From Deltaproteobacteria bacterium (GTDB lineage Bacteria; Myxococcota_A; UBA9042; DTJE01), in contig JAKPOP010000027.1 in NCBI GenBank assembly GCA_029547805.1, forward strand, positions 62,001-126,000: a stretch of DNA of 64,000 bases. The letters are read 5' to 3'. Position numbers and translations under genes: made by a program. The number at the start of each line of letters is the position of its first letter. The first letter of the stretch is position 1. Below the pieces are notes generated by a model. That model made no database searches, was not told the DNA's origin, and saw only the letters and a list, made by a program, of their open reading frames with translations. This document shows, piece after piece, positions 43,226-52,338 of this stretch.

Positions 43226-43978
43226 TCACTCCCCGGGAAACGGCAGGAGACCCCGGATGGCCGACGGGATCCCCGTCCGCACCGCCTCCTGGTGGATCGC
43301 CCAGGCCTGGTCCCAGGTCAGGGGCTGCCAGACCTGGGCCTCCCCCTCCCGTTCCGGTTCTCCGGTCGGCGAGAGGTCCTCGGGGCCCAGGCCCAGCGTC
43401 CCGGCATTGCGTTGCGAGAAGTCCCGGTAGAGGCCCGAGAGGGGGCCGAGGTCCTGTCCCGCCGGGGCCCGGGTCCAGACCGCGAACTCCAGTTCCAGGT
43501 CCGCCGCCTCCCCTCCTGCCTGGAACCCCTTGTCTCGGGCATAAAAGGTTCGGACTCGGGCCTGCCCCCCGGCCTGGCGGACCCGATCCACCAGGTCTCG
43601 GGCCTGGGGGGCCGTCAACCCGTCCAGGCGCAGGACCCAGTCCGGGTCGTCCCGGTAGCGGAGGTCCGGCAGCATGTCCCGGTCCTGGGCGTCGGTCAGT
43701 CCCAGGGACTCCAGATTGACCGAGAGATGCCCCCGGTAGGCCGCGATCACCGCCTCGGTGCCCTGGGCCGACAGCCCCTGGCACAGCACGCTCATCTCGA
43801 CGGGCGGGAACCGGAAGGGGTCCGCCGCCTGCCTCCGGGCCGCCTCGGCCATCCGATCCCACCGATTGGCTGCGGCGACGGGCCGCTCCCCCGATCCGAC
43901 GGCCTTCCGGGACCGGAGCCACCAGGCCCCGGCCCCCGCCACCACCAGCGCCACCAGGATCCACCATCCCGCGCTCAT
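43226..43978 (-). CDS. Membrane-anchored protein of unknown function
   Basis: A 250-residue protein with one N-terminal membrane segment (AGWWILVALVVAGAGAWWL) and a soluble domain of about 210 residues with alternating helices and strands, including LRYRDDPDWVLRLDGLTAPQ and LELEFAVWTRAPAG. I do not recognise the family. ATG 43978 has GAGGAGG seven bases upstream; an in-frame ATG at 43999 does not. It is convergent to the LtaS-like gene and divergent from the phosphate uptake pair. Confidence 0.7.
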   Translation of the reverse strand: MSAGWWILVALVVAGAGAWWLRSRKAVGSGERPVAAANRWDRMAEAARRQAADPFRFPPVEMSVLCQGLSAQGTEAVIAAYRGHLSVNLESLGLTDAQDRDMLPDLRYRDDPDWVLRLDGLTAPQARDLVDRVRQAGGQARVRTFYARDKGFQAGGEAADLELEFAVWTRAPAGQDLGPLSGLYRDFSQRNAGTLGLGPEDLSPTGEPEREGEAQVWQPLTWDQAWAIHQEAVRTGIPSAIRGLLPFPGE

Positions 43979-44044
43979 CGGAGGCCTCCTCGTTGCCATG
44001 GGTCCTCAGGATGCCATGATTCCCTCGGGACCGACAACGCCGGA

Positions 44045-44073
44045 TGTCATCATTTTGTCACGACTCTGTCACC
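44045..44073 (+). promoter_or_regulatory. Pho box upstream of the phosphate transport pair
   Basis: TGTCA occurs at 44045-44049, 44056-44060 and 44067-44071, three direct repeats exactly 11 bp apart (TGTCATCATTT, TGTCACGACTC, TGTCACC). An 11-bp repeat of CTGTCA-type units is the PhoB binding pattern. A possible -10 (TGATAC, 44091-44096) follows. The first gene starts at 44159. This points to induction when phosphate is scarce. Confidence 0.75.
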
Positions 44074-44158
44074 AAAGTGGGCAGGGTCCGTGATACACCG
44101 CCGCCAGGGTCCGGGCCGCGGATTCCGGACCCCGATGCCACCAGCAGGGAGGTGCCCG

Positions 44159-44791
44159 ATGTGGGAGAAACTGGCCCCCAGGGAGATCGGATTCTTCGAC
44201 CTCTTCATCCGCCACACAAAGGCGGGCCTCGACGCGGGCAAGGCGCTGGTCGATGCCCTCGAGCAGTGGCCCCGGGGAGCCGAGGGGATGGTGCGCCGGA
44301 TCGAGGAGATCGAGCACGAGTGCGACACCATCGCCCACATGACCATCGACCTCCTGCACCGGACCTTCATCACGCCCCTGGACCGGGACGAGACGCTGAA
44401 ACTGATCAGCAAGATGGACGACGTGGTGGACGGCATCGAGTCCGCCGCCCAGCGGATGCTGCTCTTCGACATCCAGAAGGTGCCGCCGCGCCTCGTGGAC
44501 CTGGCCCGGGTCGTGATGAAGGAGCAGGAGGTGCTCGTGGAACTGGTGCCGCTGCTCCACGGGTTCAAGCACCCCGATCGCATCCGGTCGCTGATCATCG
44601 AGGTCCAGCGCCTCGAGAACGAGGCCGACGGGATCCTCCGGGCGGGCCTCGGGGAACTCTTCCGGGACCATCGGGGCGACCCCCTGCTGGTGATCCAGTT
44701 GAAGGAACTCTATGAGCGGATCGAGGATGCCTCGGACCAGGCCGAGGACGTCGCCGAGATCATCGAGGGAATCACCCTCGAGCACCTGTGA
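44159..44791 (+). CDS. DUF47/PhoU-like Pit accessory protein
   Basis: A 210-residue all-helical PhoU-like protein. FFDLFIRHTKAGLDAGKALV, EEIEHECDTIAHMTIDLLHR and FITPLDRDETLKLISKMDDV are the typical DUF47 stretches with the Glu/Asp-rich metal clusters (E-x-x-x-D). It sits 45 bp before the PiT permease, the usual pairing, and probably controls that permease. AGGGAGG precedes the ATG. The pair lies behind a Pho box. Confidence 0.93.
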   Translation: MWEKLAPREIGFFDLFIRHTKAGLDAGKALVDALEQWPRGAEGMVRRIEEIEHECDTIAHMTIDLLHRTFITPLDRDETLKLISKMDDVVDGIESAAQRMLLFDIQKVPPRLVDLARVVMKEQEVLVELVPLLHGFKHPDRIRSLIIEVQRLENEADGILRAGLGELFRDHRGDPLLVIQLKELYERIEDASDQAEDVAEIIEGITLEHL

Positions 44792-44836
44792 CCTCAGCAT
44801 CGCCGCAGCGTGGAAGGACATGCCGAAGGAGCCAAG

Positions 44837-45850
44837 ATGGACCTGATTGGATTCCTGGCGGATCACCCCCTGATCCTCGCCACCTTCCTTGTGGCCCTGG
44901 TCTTTGATTTCGTGAACGGCTTCCACGACGCCGCGAACTCCATCGCCACGGTGGTGGCGACCCGGGTGCTCCATCCGAGACTGGCGGTGGGATGGGCGGC
45001 CTTCTTCAACTTCGTGGCGGCCTTCACCTTCGGGGTTGCCGTGGCCAAGACCGTGGGCAAGGGGGTGGTCGAGACCTCCCAGGTGACGGTCCCGGTGGTC
45101 CTCTCGGGGCTCGTGGGCGCCATCGCCTGGAACCTGATCACCTGGTGGCTGGGCCTGCCATCCTCCTCCTCCCATGCCCTGATCGGGGGCTATGCCGGCG
45201 GGGCGGTGGCCTATGGGGGGTTTGACCTCCTGATCCCCTCGGGGCTGCTGAAGGTCGCGGCCTTCATCGTGGTATCGCCGGTGGTGGGCATGGTCATGGC
45301 GACGGCCCTCCAGCGGCTGGTCCGGTGGATCGTCCGGGACCGGTCGCCCCGGCTCATGGGCCGCCTGTTCCGCCGGCTGCAACTGGTCTCGGCGGCCATA
45401 TACTCCTTCAGCCACGGGACCAACGACGCCCAGAAGACCCTGGGGATCCTCTTCGCCCTGCTGGTCTCGGGGGGCTACTTCCAGTCCTCCCACGAGCCTC
45501 CCTTCGGGCTGTTGCTTCTCTGCCATTTCTTCATCGCCCTGGGGACCCTCTTTGGGGGATTCCGGATCGTCCGGACGATGGGCATGAAACTGACCCGCCT
45601 GGACCCGATGCACGGCTTCTGCGCCGAGACCGGAGGCGGCGTGACGATCCTGGCGGTCTCGGAACTGGGGATCCCCGTCTCGACGACCCACACCATCACC
45701 GGGGCCATCGTCGGGGTCGGCGTCACCGGGGGCCTGGGGTCCGTCCGGTGGCTGCTGGCGAGCCGGATCCTCTGGGCCTGGATCCTGACGATCCCCGTCT
45801 CGGCCTTCCTGGCCGGGGTCTTCTTCCTGCTGGTGGGGCAGTTCCTGTGA
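44837..45850 (+). CDS. pit: Low-affinity inorganic phosphate transporter, PiT family
   Basis: A 337-residue permease with about ten membrane segments. Both PiT signature repeats are present: FVNGFHDAANSIATVV near the N-terminus and YSFSHGTNDAQKTLGI near the middle; the C-terminal GIPVSTTHTITGAIVGVG matches the SSSSHALIGG in the first half, as expected for the inverted duplicated fold. It imports phosphate as a metal-phosphate complex with protons or sodium. AAGGAG is seven bases before ATG 44837. It is cotranscribed with the DUF47 gene. Confidence 0.95.
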   Translation: MDLIGFLADHPLILATFLVALVFDFVNGFHDAANSIATVVATRVLHPRLAVGWAAFFNFVAAFTFGVAVAKTVGKGVVETSQVTVPVVLSGLVGAIAWNLITWWLGLPSSSSHALIGGYAGGAVAYGGFDLLIPSGLLKVAAFIVVSPVVGMVMATALQRLVRWIVRDRSPRLMGRLFRRLQLVSAAIYSFSHGTNDAQKTLGILFALLVSGGYFQSSHEPPFGLLLLCHFFIALGTLFGGFRIVRTMGMKLTRLDPMHGFCAETGGGVTILAVSELGIPVSTTHTITGAIVGVGVTGGLGSVRWLLASRILWAWILTIPVSAFLAGVFFLLVGQFL

Positions 45851-45881
45851 CCCGGGGCGCTTCGTGGTAGGCTTCCGGGCG

Positions 45882-47186
45882 ATGGACTCAACCTTCTCCC
45901 CCAGGCGCCGGATTCTCTTTCTCACGGACCTCGACGTCTGGCTGCTCCAGGAGGGGGGGGCGGCGGTCGAGAGGGCGGGGAACCAGAGCCTCTACAACAC
46001 CTTGCTGGGGTATGCCCAGGCCGGCTGGCAGGTGGACGTCCTGACCTCCCGGGAGGTCCATGGCGCCCTGGACCATCTCCCGGGGGGCATCCGGATCCAC
46101 CGGGCCCCCCTGGTGCTCCAGGGATCGGTGCGGGCCCTGCGGCGATGGCGGGATCGTCTGCGCCCCCCCCCTGCCCCCCCACCCGCCGCTCCCCGGACCC
46201 GGCTCGACCCGATGGCCCTCGAGAATCGAGGGCGCTTCCTGGCCTTCCAGGCCCAGATGACGCTTCTGGCCCTCCGCCAGTGCCTTCCCCGTCCGCCGGA
46301 CGTCCTCTATGGATACGAGATTTTCGGTGCCCCGATTGCGGCCTGGTTGGGCCGGAGGTTGGGGGTCGCCTCCGTGAACCGGTTCCAGGGCACCCTGCTC
46401 TCGGCCTGGATCGACGACCCGGCGGTCTTCGATGCCCTCTGGATGAACCGTCTGGCCCTCACGGCCCCGGCGGACCTGATCGTGATGGCCGACGACGGTA
46501 CCCGGGGTGACGAGGTGCTGGCCCGCCTGGGGGTCCCCCGGGACCGGGTCCGGTTCTGGATCAACGGCGTCGTGAAGGAAGACATCGAGGCGGCACGGCG
46601 TCGCATCCAGGCGCCCAGGGACGGGGTGCTGCGGTTGCTGACGGCCTCCCGGCTCGTGGAGTGGAAGCGGGTGGACCGGGTGCTGCGGCTGGTGGCACGC
46701 CTGCCCCGGGACCTGCCCCCCTGGCGGCTCCACATCGCCGGCGACGGGCCGGAGCGGCGGGCCCTGGAGGGCCTGGCCGGGGACCTGGGCCTGCAGGGCC
46801 GGGTGGTCTTCGAGGGGCCCCTGGCCCATGACCGGGTGCTGGATCTCCTGGTGCAATCGGAGGGCTACCTCTCGCTCTATGACCTCTCGAACCTCTCCAA
46901 CGGCGTGCTGGAGGCCATGGTGGCCGGGGTCCCGGTCTTCACGCTGGATGTCGGGGGGACCTCCCACGTGGTCCGCCCCGGGGAGTCGGGGGTCCTGCTG
47001 GCTCCCCGAGACCTGGACCGGGAGGGCCCCGGCCTGCTGGCCCGCTGGATCCGCGATGCCTCCTGGCGGCGGGCCCTGGCCGAGGGGGCGGCCCGGACCG
47101 GTTGGTCTCTCCGGACCTGGGAGGAACGGATGCGCCTGGAGGTCCAGGAGGTCGAGGCCCTGATCCGCAGACGCGCCCGATCGTGA
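45882..47186 (+). CDS. GT4-type glycosyltransferase
   Basis: A 434-residue GT-B enzyme. The acceptor half starts RRRILFLTDLDVWLLQEGGA; a Pro-rich loop lies near residues 98-110. The donor half has LLTASRLVEWKRVDRVLRLV, LHIAGDGPERRALEGLA and LSNGVLEAMVAGVPVFTLDV with the conserved Glu of the E-x7-E-like motif. It would pass an activated sugar to a glycan or lipid. No glycan cluster surrounds it. ATG 45882 is used; GTG at 45864 is in frame. TAGGCT (45868-45873) overlaps that region and could be a -10 for a separate transcript. Confidence 0.9.
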   Translation: MDSTFSPRRRILFLTDLDVWLLQEGGAAVERAGNQSLYNTLLGYAQAGWQVDVLTSREVHGALDHLPGGIRIHRAPLVLQGSVRALRRWRDRLRPPPAPPPAAPRTRLDPMALENRGRFLAFQAQMTLLALRQCLPRPPDVLYGYEIFGAPIAAWLGRRLGVASVNRFQGTLLSAWIDDPAVFDALWMNRLALTAPADLIVMADDGTRGDEVLARLGVPRDRVRFWINGVVKEDIEAARRRIQAPRDGVLRLLTASRLVEWKRVDRVLRLVARLPRDLPPWRLHIAGDGPERRALEGLAGDLGLQGRVVFEGPLAHDRVLDLLVQSEGYLSLYDLSNLSNGVLEAMVAGVPVFTLDVGGTSHVVRPGESGVLLAPRDLDREGPGLLARWIRDASWRRALAEGAARTGWSLRTWEERMRLEVQEVEALIRRRARS

Positions 47187-47218
47187 CCGGCGGGTCTTCG
47201 CCCTGGTCCGTCGCGAGA

Positions 47219-47989
47219 TCAGTGGGCCAGGGACTCCAGTTCCCGGCGCCAGCGCCGGGCGGGCCACCCGAAGTCCCGGCGTTCCAGCAGTTCCTGGGCC
47301 TGCCGCACCAGGTCCGGGACTCGCTGCTCCCAGCCCTCGGCCTCGTTGTCCCTCAGGGCCTGGGCCAGGAACAGCAGGTTCAGGGGGTGCTCCGGGTGGG
47401 TCACGACAGCCTGCTCCAGCAGTTCCAGGCCCTTGTCCGTGTCCCCGATTCCCTGGGGCCAGGCGGGGGCCTTCACATAGAGCATGCCCAGCACCCGCAG
47501 CGGCCCCCCGGCATCCTCGTCGGGGGTCCCCTGGGCCGCCAGGCGAAGGTGGTGCTCGATCGAGGGCAGGGCCTTCAGGGCCGCCAGCGGCCTCCGGGCG
47601 ATGGCCAGTCCCCAGAGCATGCCGACGTAGTAGTGGGAGACCGGGTGATCCTCCTGGGTCAGGGCCTTCCGGGCGTGTTCCAGGCCCTCGTCGGCCAGGG
47701 CCTCGGCCCGGGAGGTGTCCGTCTCCCCGGCCGCGAGGTCCGAGGCGGCTCGGGCCACCACCCGGTGTTGAGCCGCGGTCAGGGAAGGGGCCTCCCGGGC
47801 CGCCACGACGATGCAGGCCAGGTCCTGGTAGGAGGGAGGGTCCGGCGGTCGGGAGGGCACGTCCTCGGGACACTCGGAGACCCCGTCCAGGCGCACCCGT
47901 TGGGCGCCGCAACCGATCCCGATCAGGGCAATCCAGGGGACCAACGCCCAGCCGACCATTCCGCCGCGTTGTCGGGTCCTCACTTCCAC
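47219..47989 (-). CDS. TatT-like periplasmic lipoprotein (helical repeat)
   Basis: A 256-residue lipoprotein; the signal ends at ALIGIGC. The body is helical with TPR-like spacing: SHYYVGMLWGLAIARRPLAA, GGPLRVLGMLYVKAPAWPQG and HPEHPLNLLFLAQAL. The GxLRVLGxLYxKAP-type phrase is what I know from TatT proteins, which partner TRAP-type binding proteins. The GTG at 47989 overlaps the upstream stop and gives a basic n-region to the signal peptide; ATG 47959 would leave a very short one. The gene follows a binding protein and an exporter and probably works with them. Confidence 0.65.
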   Translation of the reverse strand: MEVRTRQRGGMVGWALVPWIALIGIGCGAQRVRLDGVSECPEDVPSRPPDPPSYQDLACIVVAAREAPSLTAAQHRVVARAASDLAAGETDTSRAEALADEGLEHARKALTQEDHPVSHYYVGMLWGLAIARRPLAALKALPSIEHHLRLAAQGTPDEDAGGPLRVLGMLYVKAPAWPQGIGDTDKGLELLEQAVVTHPEHPLNLLFLAQALRDNEAEGWEQRVPDLVRQAQELLERRDFGWPARRWRRELESLAH

Positions 47990-48792
47990 AGGGCCCTCAC
48001 CGCGTCATAGACGCTCCCGTTGGCCGGCAGGAAGGCGTCAATCCCGAACAACTCGCAGAATCCCTTGCCATCCGGGTGCCCGCAGAATCCCTGCATGGCC
48101 TTCTGGAGCCGCTTCCGTTCGTCGGGGGTGGTCCGCTGGACCTGACCCACCACGCCCATGAGGGGGACCGGTTCCGACTGGAAGATGGCCTCCAGTTCAC
48201 CCCCGAAGGGCAGCGAGTCGATGGATCGGTACTGCTGATCGTTCACCATCACGGCCTCCAGTTCCCGTTCGTGGAGCGCTCGGAGGGCCTTCAGGGCCTG
48301 CTGGGTGGGGCGAGCGTCGAAGTCCGACAGGCGGTAGCGGCCCTGGAAGACCACCCGTTCCACGAAACGGGGCTCGGCCAGCGGCGTGCCGCCCAGGGCC
48401 TTGCCCTTCAGTCCCTCCAGGTCCCGGTAGGTCCCTTTTCGGACCACGACCCGGAAGACCTCGGTGGTCTTGCCGTGGACCTTTGGCTGGACCAGGGGTT
48501 CCCAGCCGTCGGAGGCCCCGTGATCCAGCCAGTATCCCAGCGTCACGATGGCAAAGTCGGGCTTCTTCTCCACCATCCACCGCTCGCACTCGTCGGCCTT
48601 GGCGGTGAAGAAGGGCTCGAAGGTCCCGGCCTTCCAGCCCCCCAGTTGCTCCACGAGCCGGAGCATCTTCTCGGTGGAGGGCTGGGCATCCCGGGCCTTC
48701 ACGCCCCCTCCGGGGTAGCACAGGACCAGCGACCGGGCCTCGAGGGCCGCCGGAGCCAGAACCAGGAGGGCCACGATTCCCCATCGTCTCAT
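47980..48792 (-). CDS. Periplasmic substrate-binding protein (PhnD-like fold)
   Basis: A 270-residue secreted protein (signal to about residue 18). KPDFAIVTLGYWLD, VVRKGTYRDLEGLKGKALGG and ALHERELEAVMVNDQQY fit the type-2 periplasmic binding fold of PhnD-like or ABC/TRAP receptors. Its ATG overlaps the exporter stop by 4 bp and its own stop overlaps the TatT-like gene. No ABC ATPase or TRAP permease is near, so it probably delivers or senses ligand for the RND-type exporter. The ligand is unknown. Confidence 0.75.
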   Translation of the reverse strand: MRRWGIVALLVLAPAALEARSLVLCYPGGGVKARDAQPSTEKMLRLVEQLGGWKAGTFEPFFTAKADECERWMVEKKPDFAIVTLGYWLDHGASDGWEPLVQPKVHGKTTEVFRVVVRKGTYRDLEGLKGKALGGTPLAEPRFVERVVFQGRYRLSDFDARPTQQALKALRALHERELEAVMVNDQQYRSIDSLPFGGELEAIFQSEPVPLMGVVGQVQRTTPDERKRLQKAMQGFCGHPDGKGFCELFGIDAFLPANGSVYDAVRALWK

Positions 48793-51548
48793 CGGTGCCT
48801 CCGAACGCGGGAGAGGACCTGCACCAGGGCCGGGGCGATCACCAGGGCGCTGCCCAGGCACAGGAAGAGCCCCAGGGTCACGTTGCGCCCCAGCGTCGAT
48901 ACGCCCCGGTAATCGGCGAAGGAGATCGCCCCGAGTCCCGCCAGGGTCGTCAGGGCGGCCATCAGGATGGGTCCGCCGGCGACCTGGAGCACCTGCCAGG
49001 GACCCAGGTCCTGCATCTCGTCAGTACGGTGGGCGAACCAGACCCCATAGTCCAGGGCCAGGGCCATGAGGAGCGGCAGGGCGATGATGTTCGCGTAGTT
49101 CCACTGGACCCCGAGGGCAGCCAGCAGCAGCAGCATCAGGCCCTCTCCCACCAGCAGGGGCAGGGACGCGACGGCGAAGGCCGTGAGCCGCCGGAGCAGC
49201 ACCAGCAGGTAGATGAGGGCCACCGCGAAGGCCAGCAGCGTTCCCCGGTAGAACGAGTGGAACGCCGCCCGGGACATCACCTGGTGGGTGCTCGGAAACC
49301 CGGTGATCTCCGGCGTGATCGTCTTGAGGTCGGCCATCATCCGGTCCAGGAAGTCGAGGTCGTAGATGGAGCCCTTGGGGTACACGTAGGTAGCCACGGA
49401 CCCGTCGGTGCCGAAGAAGCGGTGGGCGATGTCGGGCGGGAGGTCCTGGACCTGCAGCGGCCTCGCGTCCTTCCAGGCGATCATGGTCCGCACCACCGCC
49501 TGGGCATCCCCGAGCATCCGGTCCAGGAAGGCCTGGTTGGCCCGGGTGGCCCGTTCCGGGTCCGTCCGGAGCCGGGTCGCCAGACGCTTGATCAGACCCC
49601 GCAGGTCCTCGATGTCCTTCACGAGGTCCTTGTGCCCGGCCGAGAAGGCCGCCTCCTGGAAGTCGTCCACCAGGTCCAGGGCCCGGTCCAGGATGGCGGC
49701 AATCCGGGGGGCCCCGTCGGCGGGCAGTTCGATGCGGGCCTGGTCCAGCACCCAGCGGGCGACCTCCGAGGCCTCCATCGCCTCCCCGATCCGCCGGGTC
49801 CGCCGGGCCCGCTCCTCGGCGTCCTCGGGGAACAGGGGGGCGATGGTCTGGACCTTGGCCACCGTGTCCTGCCGTTCCGCCGCCGCCGCCTGGTCCCGGG
49901 CCTCGGCGATGTCCCGGGCCAGCAGGATCGTCACCTCCGACTGGAAGTCGCTCCGCTCCGACATGAGGCGGGAGAGGCGGGCAGCCTCGGAGTCCTTCGG
50001 GAGCATCTCCAGGACGTCGTAGTTGAACGGCAGCCGGAGCCCCAGCACGAACCCTGCCGCCCCCAGCAGGCTGAAGACGGTCACCATGGCGACGGCCACC
50101 CGATTCGGCATCTTCCAGGCCCGCCATCCCGTCTCCTCGGGGGTCCCCAGCAGCGAACGGCCCGAAGGAGCCAGCGGGGGTACGGTCCGGGGGGGCAGCA
50201 AGCGATAAAGGGCCGGTAGTCCCAGGAAGGTTGCCAGCACGACGGTCACGATCCCCAGGGCCGCCACGATCCCCAGGTCATGGAAGCCCCGGAACTCCGC
50301 GGTCGCCAGCGACAGGAACACCGCCACCGAGGCCCCGGCAGCCAGCAGGATGGCCCGGGCGGATCGGGCGGTCCCGGTGGCGATGGCCTCTGCCAGCAGG
50401 CTCCCCTTCTGCTGCTCCTCGAAGATGCGGGAACTCACGAAGATCCCGTAGTCCACCCCCATCCCGAAGAGGATCGCGGTGAAGGCCGTGGTGACCATGT
50501 TCATGTGCCCCAGGACCGGCAGCACCAGCCCGGTGCCCCAGAGGGCCCCCATGCCCATCGGCACGAAGACCACCACGGCCCGGCGCCAGGATCGCAAGCC
50601 GAACAGGATCACCAGCAGCACCAGCACTGCGGCGGTCCCGACGGTCCAGACGACGGCCCGCTGGAGGCCCATGAACTCCTCGTAGACGATGGCGGGGTTG
50701 CCCCCGAGGCCCACCGTGGGCGTCCGGTGACCCTCGGCGGCCCAGGCGGATCGGACCTCCTCGGCCTTCTGCCGGACGCCCCGGTAGAAGGGCCCCAGGT
50801 ATCGGAAGTCCTCGGAGGGGTTCACCGGACGCACGAAGACGAAGAGGACCGTTCCGTCCCGGGTGGAGTAGTACCCGTTCCCGCCGATCAGGTCCCGGGC
50901 CTCCGGCTGGCCCTTGAGCAGGTGTTCCCAGGAGATGCGCCGGGGGGTCGCCTCGGACTCCACCCATCGAAGCCACTCCAACAGCAGGAACCGGGCACTG
51001 TCCAGCATGCGCCGGGCCTCCTCGAGGCCGATGGACTTGTCGGCCAGGGAGGGAGGGTCCTCGAACCAGGCCTCGGCCCGGTCCAGGGCCTCGCCCATGG
51101 TCCGGGGAACCCCGTCCGGAAATCGCACCAGGGAGTGGATGAAGGACTCCGCCTGGCCCAATTGCTCCAGCGGAGCCGAGGTCCAGGCATGGCTCAGGAA
51201 GAAGGCCACGTCCACCCGGGCCTCGGCGGTCTTCACCTCCGGGACCTCCCGCAGGTGTTCGGCCAGCAGCGACGCGAAGTCCTCCATTTCTTCTCGGGGG
51301 ATCTCCTGTCCCTCCGGGGATTCGAGGGCCAGGATCAGGTCCGAGGCGGCTCCGTAATGTTCCAGGAAGCGGTCGAACCGCTGCACCTCCGGACTGCCCG
51401 GGACCAGCAGGGCCCTCCGGGAGGTGAAGATCGGGGTGCGGGAGGTGGACCAGGTCGCCAGGGCGCTCACCGCCGCCATGGCCAGCAGGGTCCACCAGGG
51501 GTGCCTCGAGACCCCCCGCGCGAGGCGTTCGAACACCGTCTCCAGCAT
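48789..51548 (-). CDS. RND/MMPL-family exporter, HpnN-like
   Basis: A 919-residue permease with the twofold RND plan: one membrane segment, a large periplasmic domain, then a five-segment bundle, repeated. FGMGVDYGIFVSSRIFEEQ in the first half and LLMALALDYGVWFAHRTDEM in the second carry the paired Asp-Tyr-Gly of MMPL/HpnN proteins. Such proteins move lipids or hydrophobic compounds (hopanoids for HpnN) toward the outer membrane. ATG 51548 follows AAGGAGG; upstream frame is not coding. It begins the operon that continues with the binding protein and the TatT-like lipoprotein. Confidence 0.88.
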   Translation of the reverse strand: MLETVFERLARGVSRHPWWTLLAMAAVSALATWSTSRTPIFTSRRALLVPGSPEVQRFDRFLEHYGAASDLILALESPEGQEIPREEMEDFASLLAEHLREVPEVKTAEARVDVAFFLSHAWTSAPLEQLGQAESFIHSLVRFPDGVPRTMGEALDRAEAWFEDPPSLADKSIGLEEARRMLDSARFLLLEWLRWVESEATPRRISWEHLLKGQPEARDLIGGNGYYSTRDGTVLFVFVRPVNPSEDFRYLGPFYRGVRQKAEEVRSAWAAEGHRTPTVGLGGNPAIVYEEFMGLQRAVVWTVGTAAVLVLLVILFGLRSWRRAVVVFVPMGMGALWGTGLVLPVLGHMNMVTTAFTAILFGMGVDYGIFVSSRIFEEQQKGSLLAEAIATGTARSARAILLAAGASVAVFLSLATAEFRGFHDLGIVAALGIVTVVLATFLGLPALYRLLPPRTVPPLAPSGRSLLGTPEETGWRAWKMPNRVAVAMVTVFSLLGAAGFVLGLRLPFNYDVLEMLPKDSEAARLSRLMSERSDFQSEVTILLARDIAEARDQAAAAERQDTVAKVQTIAPLFPEDAEERARRTRRIGEAMEASEVARWVLDQARIELPADGAPRIAAILDRALDLVDDFQEAAFSAGHKDLVKDIEDLRGLIKRLATRLRTDPERATRANQAFLDRMLGDAQAVVRTMIAWKDARPLQVQDLPPDIAHRFFGTDGSVATYVYPKGSIYDLDFLDRMMADLKTITPEITGFPSTHQVMSRAAFHSFYRGTLLAFAVALIYLLVLLRRLTAFAVASLPLLVGEGLMLLLLAALGVQWNYANIIALPLLMALALDYGVWFAHRTDEMQDLGPWQVLQVAGGPILMAALTTLAGLGAISFADYRGVSTLGRNVTLGLFLCLGSALVIAPALVQVLSRVRRHR

Positions 51549-51587
51549 GCGGGACGCCTCCTTCCCAGGGGGCCTGTCGGCGCCGCG

Positions 51588-51616
51588 ATTGTCGAACCCG
51601 CCCCGATCCCTGTCAA
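51588..51616 (-). promoter_or_regulatory. Promoter of the RND exporter operon
   Basis: Minus-strand TTGACA (51616-51611, perfect -35) is 17 bp from GACAAT (51593-51588). The start codon is 40 bp downstream. Confidence 0.65.
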
Positions 51617-51688
51617 GGCGGACCGGCCTCCGCCGGGTCGTCTCCGCGCGTCGCGTCGCCGTCGGACGCGCCGATCCGGCCGGCACCG

Positions 51689-51717
51689 TTGACATGAGAC
51701 GGCGGAAGGCATAGGAA
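51689..51717 (+). promoter_or_regulatory. Promoter of the DUF4410-like lipoprotein
   Basis: TTGACA (51689-51694) is 17 bp from TAGGAA (51712-51717). The start codon is 51 bp downstream. It is divergent from the RND promoter, with about 70 bp between the two -35 boxes. Confidence 0.6.
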
Positions 51718-51767
51718 GATTCTTGCAGTCACGAGACTGTCCGAACGACTTGATGAGAGGAGGGATC

Positions 51768-52331
51768 ATGGTACGCATTCCAATGCTGGCGTTGGGGGTC
51801 GTGCTGATGCTGGGCCTCGCGGCCTGCGGACCGGGCCTGAAGGCCCCGGTGCCTCCCGACGGGGGCAAGGTGGTGGTCTCGGTGGTGTTCGATTACGGCA
51901 TCACCGAGGACACCGAGGCCGAGAAGGCGAAGCAGCTGACCCAGGTCGGGGACTACTTCGCCGCGGACCTCAAGAAGCGGTTCGACAAGAACGGCTACGT
52001 GATCGAGACGCTGGAGGCCGCCGACCAGTTCACCCCGGGACCCAACAAGTTCCTGCTCACGGTGAAGGTCCTGTCGTACAACCCCGGGGCCAAGGGAGCC
52101 CGGGTGGCCGGGGCCCTGCTGGGGGGCTATGCGGGCATGGCGATGGCGAACGCCGCCGAGGCCCGCCTGGCGGCGTCCTACCGCCTGACCGGGGAGTCGG
52201 GGAAACTGGCCGGCGGGGAACTCAACGAGGGCAGCGGCAGCAGCGACTGGCCTGCGGCGGTCCAGAAGGTGAGCCTGCTGATCCTGAAGGGCAGCGCGAA
52301 GGCGATCCAGGGCGTCTACAAGAAGAAGTGA
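51768..52331 (+). CDS. DUF4410-like lipoprotein
   Basis: A 187-residue lipoprotein with the clean lipobox GLAACGPG. The body has VVVSVVFDYGITED, a basic helix FAADLKKRFDKNGYVIETL, a beta strand FLLTVKVLSYNPGAKG, then a Gly-Ala stretch AGALLGGYAGMAMANAAEAR. This order fits the DUF4410 group of outer-membrane lipoproteins. Function unknown. GAGAGGAGGGAT precedes the ATG. It ends 7 bp from the convergent polyene operon. Confidence 0.75.
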   Translation: MVRIPMLALGVVLMLGLAACGPGLKAPVPPDGGKVVVSVVFDYGITEDTEAEKAKQLTQVGDYFAADLKKRFDKNGYVIETLEAADQFTPGPNKFLLTVKVLSYNPGAKGARVAGALLGGYAGMAMANAAEARLAASYRLTGESGKLAGGELNEGSGSSDWPAAVQKVSLLILKGSAKAIQGVYKKK

Positions 52332-52338
52332 TGCGGGG

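Noticed and set aside
47980..48792. A phosphonate ABC transporter receptor (PhnD)
   Set aside because: No ATPase or ABC permease is nearby, and the gene is coupled to an RND exporter. Only the fold is claimed.
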